The translations under genes were made by a program, and so were the position numbers. Below are positions 1 to 5,130 of a stretch of DNA of 5,325 nt, piece by piece; the stretch's first letter is position 1; every line of letters starts with the position of its first letter. Below the pieces are notes generated by a model. That model had not been told where the DNA came from, did not search any database, and saw only the letters and a list, made by a program, of their open reading frames with translations. The DNA lies in contig NZ_CAJODG010000089.1 of assembly GCF_905233635.1 (NCBI RefSeq), positions 1 to 5,325 on the forward strand. The letters run 5' to 3'. The stretch comes from Selenomonas sp. AE3005. GTDB taxonomy: Bacteria; Bacillota; Negativicutes; Selenomonadales; Selenomonadaceae.

Positions 1-435
1 TAAATCACTCCACCAAATGGGATAACCAAGAAATACAATGTCATAATCTTGAAAATTCGGTATTTTTGTAGCTAACTGCGGCCGCGCATCCTGTTCTTTT
101 TCAGCTTTGGCTTCTTCGGTACATGCCCGATAATCCGCAGCGTATTCCTTCACCGTCTTGATTTCAAAGATGTCTGCTCCAGGAAGTTCTTCAGCAATCA
201 TATCTGCTAAAATATGCGTATTCCCTTTTTCGATATAGCCCACTTCATAGTTATCACCCTTGCATGAAAAGAATGCCACGAGAATTTTCTTTCCTTTTGC
301 TCCTTCGGCAACAGTCCCTGCATTTTCAGCAGCCGCTGCTGGAGAGGCGGCTTTATCACTGAAAATACCACAACCTGAAAACAGCAGTCCCAAGGTTCCC
401 ATGCCGGTCAGCCGAATAAAATCTCTGCGTTTCAT
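1..435 (-). CDS. Exported flavodoxin-family protein with Tat/lipoprotein signal (C-terminus cut by window edge)
   Basis: A flavodoxin-like FMN-binding redox protein, probably anchored outside the cytoplasmic membrane. The 145 visible residues begin MKRRDFIRLTGMG, a good twin-arginine motif (RRDFIR), then a hydrophobic stretch and a lipobox-like LFSGC with Cys27, then an Ala/Glu-rich linker. The flavodoxin fold starts near residue 49 (KKILVAFFS). The phosphate-loop region is the extended variant (GDNYEVGYIEKGNTHILADMI) of the Flavodoxin_4-type families rather than the compact TGNT loop. The window ends inside the FMN-contacting GYPIWWSDL motif, so an estimated 50-70 residues are missing. The start at 435 has an SD, AGAGGTGG, six bases upstream; it touches the stop of the preceding SnoaL-like gene (13-nt gap), so the two are cotranscribed. 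The Tat route fits a protein folded with its flavin before export. Redox partner unknown. The family call is strong; lipidation is inferred. Confidence 0.9.
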   Translation of the reverse strand, partial: MKRRDFIRLTGMGTLGLLFSGCGIFSDKAASPAAAAENAGTVAEGAKGKKILVAFFSCKGDNYEVGYIEKGNTHILADMIAEELPGADIFEIKTVKEYAADYRACTEEAKAEKEQDARPQLATKIPNFQDYDIVFLGYPIWWSDL

Positions 436-448
436 GCGTATCCACCTC

Positions 449-877
449 TTACAAATCCTGCTTTTTTGTAATGACAAAATGCTGCTCACGTTCTTTGATA
501 AGCCACTTGCCATCCTGCTTCACCAGCTTATCCGTATAGCGGATGTAGTTATCCGACACCACATCATGACCGTTTTCCTCCATCACGAGCGCCGCCCGGC
601 AATAATGCACATCCGTGGCCGTATCGCCCTCCACCGTGATGCCCTGCTGACCGTTTTGATGATGCGATGCCTTGATGCCCCCGGTAAAGGCGCTGAACTG
701 TTTTTCCAGCGTGTCCCGGTCATGAATATCCATCGTGAGCTTATCGCCCATATAGACCATGACATGAGCATCCTCAGTAAAATAAACCATCTGCGCCGGC
801 ACATTGCACTCCAGATTGGCAAAACCATCAATAACCTCGCGAATCGCTTCTTTTGCTTCTAAAATCTCCAGTGACAT
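449..877 (-). CDS. SnoaL/NTF2-like small protein
   Basis: A 142-residue cytoplasmic protein of the SnoaL-like/NTF2 cone-fold superfamily. Members include small isomerases, dehydratases and hydrolases, as well as non-enzymatic ligand binders. The pattern is typical: an N-terminal helix (LEILEAKEAIREVIDGFANLE), a strand pair around DAHVMVYMGDK, a helix DRDTLEKQFSAF, then C-terminal strands with VHYCRAALVME, DNYIRYTDKLVKQDGKWLIKEREQHFVI. The KQDGKWLIKERE segment matches the family's usual DGxWRIxxR ending. I chose the start at 877 because AAAGGGGA lies eight bases upstream. The longer ATG at 925 has no SD and overlaps the -10 hexamer TATAAT, so transcripts would begin downstream of it. It is first in the operon with the flavodoxin gene. 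Such pairs occur in LysR-controlled redox clusters of anaerobes (general knowledge). Substrate cannot be deduced. Confidence 0.85.
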   Translation of the reverse strand: MSLEILEAKEAIREVIDGFANLECNVPAQMVYFTEDAHVMVYMGDKLTMDIHDRDTLEKQFSAFTGGIKASHHQNGQQGITVEGDTATDVHYCRAALVMEENGHDVVSDNYIRYTDKLVKQDGKWLIKEREQHFVITKKQDL

Positions 878-923
878 TTGACATTCCCCTTTCAGCGTAT
901 CTGCATTTCCTTTTGTTAATTTC

Positions 924-953
924 ATTATAGCGATGTTGTATCAGAATATCCAA
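924..953 (-). promoter_or_regulatory. Promoter of the SnoaL-flavodoxin operon
   Basis: On the minus strand a perfect -10 hexamer TATAAT (929-924) is preceded, after an 18-base spacer, by a poor -35 hexamer TTGGAT (953-948). Transcription would start near 917, about 40 bases before the ATG at 877. The weak -35 next to a LysR-box element beginning at 951 fits a promoter that needs an activator. Called by eye from consensus only. Confidence 0.6.
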
Positions 954-990
954 TTGTAAGTTTAGATTATCAATTTAATTATTCTATTAA
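951..990. promoter_or_regulatory. Putative LysR operator, copy 1 of a 40-bp element
   Basis: This stretch matches 2955-2994 at 32 of 40 positions in the same + strand orientation. It contains GTAA-N7-TTAT (956-970), which fits the T-N11-A LysR-box rule. It overlaps the weak -35 of the SnoaL-flavodoxin promoter, the box centre lying about 46 bases upstream of the expected transcription start, a position typical of LysR-type activation. The second half (971-990, ending ATTCTATTAA) is also conserved in the other copy, so the bound site may be wider than the box. The repeat is seen directly; the binding role is inferred. Confidence 0.55.
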
Positions 991-1005
991 GTTCGTTATT
1001 AAAAG

Positions 1006-1050
1006 AAAAAATCCAGGGCAGCCTCGTTTAGTTGCTGCCCTGGATTTTTT
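1006..1050 (-). terminator. Intrinsic terminator of the DXS-like gene
   Basis: A perfect 17-bp inverted repeat (arms 1006-1022 and 1034-1050) with an 11-base loop. The GC-rich core is ATCCAGGGCAGC against GCTGCCCTGGAT, flanked by A and T runs, so the minus-strand transcript ends in a long U tract. The first base of the hairpin region overlaps the last base of the TAA stop of the DXS-like gene. The symmetric A/T flanks would allow it to work in both directions, but no plus-strand gene reads into it. It separates the DXS-like transcript from the flavodoxin operon. Confidence 0.93.
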
Positions 1051-2798
1051 TACAGATTAGCCAAAATATCCGCTGCGACCTGCACAGCCGTCAAGTGATT
1101 TTCCTTGGCTAAGGCCTCATAATCATAGCGGTCATAGAATTTTTTTGCCAAACCGAAATTCAATACCTTCATTTTATCAGCACCATAGAAGCGGGCAATC
1201 TTTTCGCCAAAGCCGCCGTCCAGGATGCCGTCTTCCAAGGTTACGACCAGTTCATGGTTGGCTTTCAGTTTTTCCAACAAATTCTTATCCTGCCCGCTGA
1301 TAAAAAGCGGATTGATAAGTGTTGCCTCTATGCCCTGTTCTTTGAGTTTAGCCGCCGCCTCTTCCGCCAAATTGTAGAAATTCCCTAAACCAATGATAGC
1401 AACACGGCTGCCTTCCTTCACTACTTCATACTTATCGAGTTCATCATAGGATTTACGCACCGGACGATTCGAACTGCCCACCATCATGTGGGGCACCCGA
1501 ATGGCCACAGGATATTTTTCCTGCGGAATTGCCCAATCCAGCATGGCCTGATATTCTTCCGGCGAAGTCGGTGCCAAATACACGAGGTTCGGAATATTGC
1601 TCATCATGGGGATGTCGTAGAAACCCAAATGCGTCACATCATTCATACCATACATTGATGCCCAGAACACCAGGAAAGTGGCAGAGCTGTTATTTACGCA
1701 CACATCCTGGGAGAGTTGGTCATAGGTACGCTGGAAAAAAGAGGAAAAATCCCCAAAGACAGGATGAGCACCATTTCTGGCCAGTCCCGAAGCCATCGCC
1801 ACGGCCTGTTCCTCGGCAATACCCACGTCAATGTAATGCTCGCCCAGTTCCTTACGGCGTTCCTGGGTAAGTCCCATGCTGGAAGGAGTGGCTGCCGAGA
1901 TAGCAATAAATTTCTTATCCTCCTTCGCCAGACGCAGGAAGGTTTCTGCCGTCTGCTCAGCATAAGGGTCGACCACCGGCTGCTTTACTTCACCCGTTTC
2001 GATATCAAACGGCATATGCCAGTGCCAATCTTCTTTGTTCTCTTCGGCAATCTTGTAACCTTTTCCCTTCTGTGTCACAATATGCAAAACAACAGGATGG
2101 TCTATATCCTTGACTTCCTTAAAAGCAGCAATCAAAGCCTCCGCATCATTGCCATCCGCTACAAACCGATAATCAAGCCCCATTGCCTTGAACAGATTAC
2201 GCTCCGACTTACCGTTGGTATCACGCAACTCTTTGAATCCCTTATACATGCCGCCGTGAACTTCAGCGATACTCATATCATTGTCGTTAAATATGATAAT
2301 CAAATTGGAATCCATTTCCCCGGCAGTATCCAGCCCCTCCAAAGCCTCACCACCGCTCATGGAACCATCACCGATAATGGCAATAATGTTTTCCTTGTCC
2401 CCTTTGAGGTCACGAGCTTTTGCCAGCCCCGTTGCCAGGCTGATGGACGTGGACGTATGCCCTACATTGAACATATCATGCTCGCTTTCCTCAGGATTGG
2501 TATAACCGGACACATCATCATAATGCTCTTCATATAGGTAAGCATCCTTACGCCCCGTCAGCATCTTATGGGGATATGCCTGATGGGAAACGTCAAAGAC
2601 AAATTTATCCTTGGGCGAATCAAATACCGTATGCAGGGCAATAACCGCCTCCACAATACCAAAGTCAGGACCGAAATGACCTCCGTGAATGCTGGCCCGT
2701 TTCAGCATGGCCGTCCGCATTTCCTGCGCCAGTACCTTGCGCTGCTCCGCAGAAAAACCTTTGATATCCTGAGGACTATTGACTTTCTCTAAATACAT
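1050..2798 (-). CDS. DXS-type thiamine-diphosphate enzyme (1-deoxy-D-xylulose-5-phosphate synthase paralogue)
   Basis: A 582-residue transketolase-superfamily enzyme with DXS domain order: TPP-binding domain (about 1-270), pyrimidine-binding domain (about 280-440), C-terminal domain (about 455-582). True DXS condenses pyruvate and glyceraldehyde 3-phosphate for isoprenoid and cofactor synthesis. TPP features are intact: GGHFGPDFG (39-47), HQAYPHKMLTGRKD (72-85), GHTSTSIS (113-120), GDG (143-145) with the downstream NDND (171-174), and catalytic Glu329 in GIAEEQA. It is 40-60 residues shorter than typical DXS, mainly after HGGMY (about 181-200). From memory of the family, the conserved DRAG is FWAS (378-381), SYLRCIP is PMMSNIP (397-403), YPRG is VPHM (435-438) and EQHA is EEQA. 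These changes affect the substrate pocket, so another acceptor aldehyde is likely. AAGGAG lies seven bases before the ATG. Monocistronic, divergent from lysR. Automatic annotation will probably say Dxs. Confidence 0.88.
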   Translation of the reverse strand: MYLEKVNSPQDIKGFSAEQRKVLAQEMRTAMLKRASIHGGHFGPDFGIVEAVIALHTVFDSPKDKFVFDVSHQAYPHKMLTGRKDAYLYEEHYDDVSGYTNPEESEHDMFNVGHTSTSISLATGLAKARDLKGDKENIIAIIGDGSMSGGEALEGLDTAGEMDSNLIIIFNDNDMSIAEVHGGMYKGFKELRDTNGKSERNLFKAMGLDYRFVADGNDAEALIAAFKEVKDIDHPVVLHIVTQKGKGYKIAEENKEDWHWHMPFDIETGEVKQPVVDPYAEQTAETFLRLAKEDKKFIAISAATPSSMGLTQERRKELGEHYIDVGIAEEQAVAMASGLARNGAHPVFGDFSSFFQRTYDQLSQDVCVNNSSATFLVFWASMYGMNDVTHLGFYDIPMMSNIPNLVYLAPTSPEEYQAMLDWAIPQEKYPVAIRVPHMMVGSSNRPVRKSYDELDKYEVVKEGSRVAIIGLGNFYNLAEEAAAKLKEQGIEATLINPLFISGQDKNLLEKLKANHELVVTLEDGILDGGFGEKIARFYGADKMKVLNFGLAKKFYDRYDYEALAKENHLTAVQVAADILANL

Positions 2799-2818
2799 GA
2801 AATTACTCCTTACTTTAT

Positions 2819-2851
2819 CTTACAAACATTTTTTCAGCTGATGTTTGTAAG
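2819..2851. repeat. Perfect 11-bp inverted repeat in the leader of the DXS-like gene
   Basis: CTTACAAACAT (2819-2829) and ATGTTTGTAAG (2841-2851) are exact reverse complements separated by 11 bases. The repeat begins one base past the -10 hexamer and ends eight bases before the ribosome binding site of the DXS-like gene. It is either an operator across the transcription start or a hairpin at the very 5' end of the mRNA. No U tract follows on the minus strand (the following bases are ATAAAGTAAGG), so it is not an intrinsic terminator. Confidence 0.7.
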
Positions 2852-2880
2852 TCTATACCCTTGAGTGAACTTCAAGTCAA
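2852..2880 (-). promoter_or_regulatory. Promoter of the DXS-like gene
   Basis: On the minus strand TTGACT (2880-2875) is followed after 17 bases by TATAGA (2857-2852). Transcription would start near 2846, giving a leader of about 48 bases. A second reading of the same region uses a 19-base spacer and TAGACT (2855-2850) as the -10, the long spacing typical of MerR-controlled promoters. A dyad sits inside the spacer (separate entry). Called by eye. Confidence 0.55.
2860..2876. promoter_or_regulatory. Dyad in the spacer of the DXS-like promoter
   Basis: CTTGA-N7-TCAAG, a 17-bp inverted repeat with 5-bp arms, lies between the -35 and -10 hexamers. This placement, and the CTTGA/TCAAG arms, resemble operators of MerR-family activators. 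It could also be chance, since the arms are only 5 bp. No MerR gene is present in the window. Confidence 0.3.
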
Positions 2881-2900
2881 TGGTTTTTAGAGGATTTACG

Positions 2901-2912
2901 AAAAAAATTTTT
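2901..2912. other. A7T5 tract in the divergent intergenic region
   Basis: Seven A residues run directly into five T residues, flanked by G and C, between the DXS-like promoter and the putative LysR operator. Such tracts bend DNA and often lie near regulated promoters. There is no further evidence for a role. Confidence 0.3.
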
Positions 2913-2954
2913 CCTGTTCTTTCCTTGCAGCAATAAGCGTTATATCAAACTATT

Positions 2955-2994
2955 CAATTATAAATCTATATTATCAATCCGATTATTTTATTAA
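2955..2994. promoter_or_regulatory. Putative LysR operator, copy 2 of a 40-bp element
   Basis: The partner of the element at 951-990, 32/40 identical. It holds ATAA-N7-TTAT (2960-2974), a 4-bp inverted repeat meeting the T-N11-A LysR-box rule. The box centre is about 68 bases upstream of the expected lysR start, the classical recognition-site position for LysR autoregulation. A 13-bp near-palindrome ATTTTA-T-TAAAAT (2985-2997) follows, abutting the -35, and may be the lower-affinity activation site. The site lies between two divergent genes and could act on both. Confidence 0.6.
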
Positions 2995-2999
2995 AATCA

Positions 3000-3028
3000 T
3001 TGCCTTTTGGAAAAACAGCCGCTATACT
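3000..3028 (+). promoter_or_regulatory. Promoter of the lysR gene
   Basis: TTGCCT (3000-3005), a 17-base spacer and TATACT (3023-3028) form a good sigma70/A-type promoter. Transcription would start near 3035, giving a leader of about 23 bases that contains the strong SD AAAGGAGG. The upstream edge touches the putative LysR operator, consistent with autoregulation. Confidence 0.65.
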
Positions 3029-3057
3029 GCAAGTAAAGAACAAAGGAGGACGCATGC

Positions 3058-3930
3058 ATGAATACCAAGCAGATGGAATATATCCTGGAACTGGCACAGG
3101 TGCTGAATTTCAACCGCGCTGCCGAAAATCTCTTTATCTCACAGCCCACACTGACCTACCAGATAAAGATAGTGGAGAACGAAATTGGTTTTGCCCTCTT
3201 TGAACGTTCCGGCAAAGGAGCTATGCTTACACCGGCAGGGACTCAGTTTGTCGGCACCTTGCGCACACTTTACGGACAACTGAAGGAGGCCATTGAACAA
3301 GGGCAGAATTTCAGTGCCAAATATGCCGAAAGCATTCGCATAACGCTGCCGATTCGTTCCGCCATCTACTTTCTGCCGCAGGTCATTGCGCAATTCAGCC
3401 GCAGTTTCCCTACAGTCAATGTCATTCCCAGTTTTGACTGGCAGCACGGACAGGAATCCTTCCTGCAAGGCGAACAAGATGTGACCTTTGCCATGGAATA
3501 CACGATGAAGCGCGTATCGGATGTGACTTGTCACCATCTTTTTGACAGTCACATCTACCTGATTACCGAGAAAAATGACACCCTGACAAAAAAGCCGCTG
3601 GTTACTCCCAGCGACTTAAAAGGCCGTGGCGGCTCTCCGCCCATGCTGCGTGCCCTGCAGCAGCGCATAATCAGCGAAATTCATGTGGATTATTTCAACA
3701 GTCCCGACCATGACAATACCCTGACCAATGTGGCTGCCCACAAAGGGGTATGTCTGGCACCAGGCTTCTTAAATGACCATAACGGCGAATTTGCCTGGCT
3801 CGACTTTGACAGCGATGTCGTCATCCCCTGCGGCGTTTATACGCATAAAAACGACAAGCGCCAATCCCTGCACGCCTTTATTGAGCTTTTGCAGCACTTC
3901 TACCGTGACCAGCCGGATTTCAAGGTCTGA
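3058..3930 (+). CDS. LysR-family transcriptional regulator
   Basis: A 290-residue LysR-type regulator, the usual family length, acting as a DNA-binding oligomer that responds to a small effector. The N-terminal winged helix-turn-helix is clear at residues 1-61: MEYILELAQVLNFNRAAENL, then FISQPTLTYQIKIVENEIG and LFERSGKGAMLTPAG, with S28-Q29-P30 at the start of the recognition helix. A linker helix follows to about residue 90, then the periplasmic-binding-like effector domain (about 92-285: IRITLPIRSAIYFLPQVIAQF, GEQDVTFAME, VAAHKGVCLAPGF). The start at 3058 has GGAGG eight bases upstream; the overlapping ATG at 3054 is in another frame that stops by 3203. It is divergent from the DXS-like gene and convergent with the UxaA-type lyase gene. 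Likely targets are its own promoter and the SnoaL-flavodoxin operon through the shared element, and possibly the DXS-like gene. Effector unknown. Confidence 0.95.
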   Translation: MNTKQMEYILELAQVLNFNRAAENLFISQPTLTYQIKIVENEIGFALFERSGKGAMLTPAGTQFVGTLRTLYGQLKEAIEQGQNFSAKYAESIRITLPIRSAIYFLPQVIAQFSRSFPTVNVIPSFDWQHGQESFLQGEQDVTFAMEYTMKRVSDVTCHHLFDSHIYLITEKNDTLTKKPLVTPSDLKGRGGSPPMLRALQQRIISEIHVDYFNSPDHDNTLTNVAAHKGVCLAPGFLNDHNGEFAWLDFDSDVVIPCGVYTHKNDKRQSLHAFIELLQHFYRDQPDFKV

Positions 3931-3968
3931 CAACATAATATGCTCTATCCTATTCACCCTTACGCTAA

Positions 3969-5129
3969 TTACACGAATCTGCACACATGGTCAACCGCAA
4001 TATCCGAAAAACCATAGGCCTCTGCTTTGGTGAGTTTGCCATTTGCAATATCATGGAGCTTTGCCAGCAGCATCCCACCGCTTTCCTCAATGGTCTGCTC
4101 CCCACGGATAATGCCTGATAAATCCACGTCCATATTATCTTCCATCCAGCTATAAGTATGTTCATTGGCAGTCACTTTCAGCACTGGCACAATGGCATTG
4201 CCCGTAGGCGTCCCTCTGCCCGTGGTGAAGATAATGACCTGACAGCCGGCAGCTGCCATGGACGTTACAGAAGAAATATCGTATCCTGCCGTATCCATGA
4301 CAATCGCCCCGTGCTTCGTGGGCGGCTGCGCCTGTTCCAGCACCTCCACGATGGGACGGGTGCCGCCTTTACGGATACAGCCCAGGCTCTTTTCGTCAAT
4401 CGTGGACAAACCGCCCGCTTTGTTGCCCGGTGTCGGCTGACCGGCCCGGCAATCCTGCCCTGCAGCGAGCAAATGTTTTTCATAGTCCTCGCACACCCGG
4501 ATAATCTGGTCATGAATTTCCGGCGTGGCGCCCCGGCGGGCCAGCACATGTTCGCCGCCAATCCACTCAATGGACTCACTCATCATGGCGGACGCGCCCA
4601 AATCTACGATCCTGTCGCTAAGATTGCCTACCGCAGGATTCGAGGCAATCCCGGAGGTAGCATCACTGCCGCCACATTCTATCCCCAGCAGCAATTCGCT
4701 GATGGGGAATTTTTCTTTCTGTTGCAGCCCGGCTGCAGCTGCCATTTCCCGGGCAGCCCGCACAGCTTTTTCAATGGTCTTTAAGGTGCCTCCTTCTTCC
4801 TGTATACCAAAGGAAACTACCGGCTTGGAACATCTTGCCTGTATCTTTTCCCGCAGCTTGGCATGCGGTACAGTTTCACAGCCCAGGCCAATTATGACTA
4901 CGCCGTAGACATTGGGATTCAAGGCAAAGCCTGTGAGCACCTTCTGGCTCATTTCTGTATTGGCCGCTACGTCACTGCAGCCGGTGTTAAAGACGATATT
5001 CACCGCGCCCCGTACTTGACTGGCCACAATCCGGCAGGACTCACTGCCGCAGGCACAAGTGGGCAGAATCAGAATATGATTGCGGATGCCGGGGCGGCCT
5101 TCTTTGCGTCTGTAACCGTAAAATTCCAT
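3969..5129 (-). CDS. UxaA-family lyase, large subunit (altronate dehydratase / sulfolactate sulfo-lyase type)
   Basis: A 386-residue cytoplasmic metal-dependent lyase of the UxaA/GarD/SuyB family, which eliminates water (sugar acids such as altronate or galactarate) or sulfite (3-sulfolactate) from hydroxy acids. Visible family motifs are GYRRKEGRPGIRN (5-17), CACGSE (25-30), NTGCSD (48-53), GLGCE (81-85), ECGGSD (151-156), SLGCIRKGG (248-256), MDT (278-280) and the long FTTGRGTPTGNAIVPVLKV stretch (301-319). Several of the conserved cysteines and acidic residues probably belong to the metal site. The length matches split enzymes, in which the N-terminal SAF domain is a separate protein, rather than fused UxaA of about 500 residues. 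The SAF partner gene ends one base before this ATG, and AGGGAGGG eight bases upstream lies inside that partner. Convergent with lysR across 38 bases with no visible hairpin. Substrate cannot be decided from sequence by eye. Confidence 0.92.
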   Translation of the reverse strand: MEFYGYRRKEGRPGIRNHILILPTCACGSESCRIVASQVRGAVNIVFNTGCSDVAANTEMSQKVLTGFALNPNVYGVVIIGLGCETVPHAKLREKIQARCSKPVVSFGIQEEGGTLKTIEKAVRAAREMAAAAGLQQKEKFPISELLLGIECGGSDATSGIASNPAVGNLSDRIVDLGASAMMSESIEWIGGEHVLARRGATPEIHDQIIRVCEDYEKHLLAAGQDCRAGQPTPGNKAGGLSTIDEKSLGCIRKGGTRPIVEVLEQAQPPTKHGAIVMDTAGYDISSVTSMAAAGCQVIIFTTGRGTPTGNAIVPVLKVTANEHTYSWMEDNMDVDLSGIIRGEQTIEESGGMLLAKLHDIANGKLTKAEAYGFSDIAVDHVCRFV

Positions 5130-5130
5130 A

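Noticed and set aside
260..862. A 200-codon plus-strand open frame spanning the flavodoxin-SnoaL junction
   Set aside because: It crosses two real minus-strand genes, its start lacks an SD, and the product has no family features.
1716..2537. A 273-codon plus-strand open frame opposite the DXS-like gene
   Set aside because: It is antisense to an unmistakable enzyme gene, lacks a ribosome binding site and recognisable domain, and reads as a codon-bias shadow.
2819..2851. Riboswitch, T-box or attenuator in the DXS-like leader
   Set aside because: The leader is only about 48 bases with one simple hairpin and no U tract after it. A TPP riboswitch would be attractive for a TPP enzyme, but none of its conserved elements (such as CUGAGA) are present.
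951..2994. Direct repeats at 951-990 and 2955-2994 as ends of a mobile element carrying the DXS-like gene
   Set aside because: No transposase or integrase, no terminal inverted repeats and no target-site duplication are visible. Both copies sit at promoter positions and contain LysR boxes, so operators are the better explanation.
4158..4784. A 208-codon plus-strand open frame opposite the UxaA-type gene
   Set aside because: It lies fully inside the well-supported lyase gene on the other strand. It is rich in Arg, Gly, His and Pro, as expected of an antisense shadow.
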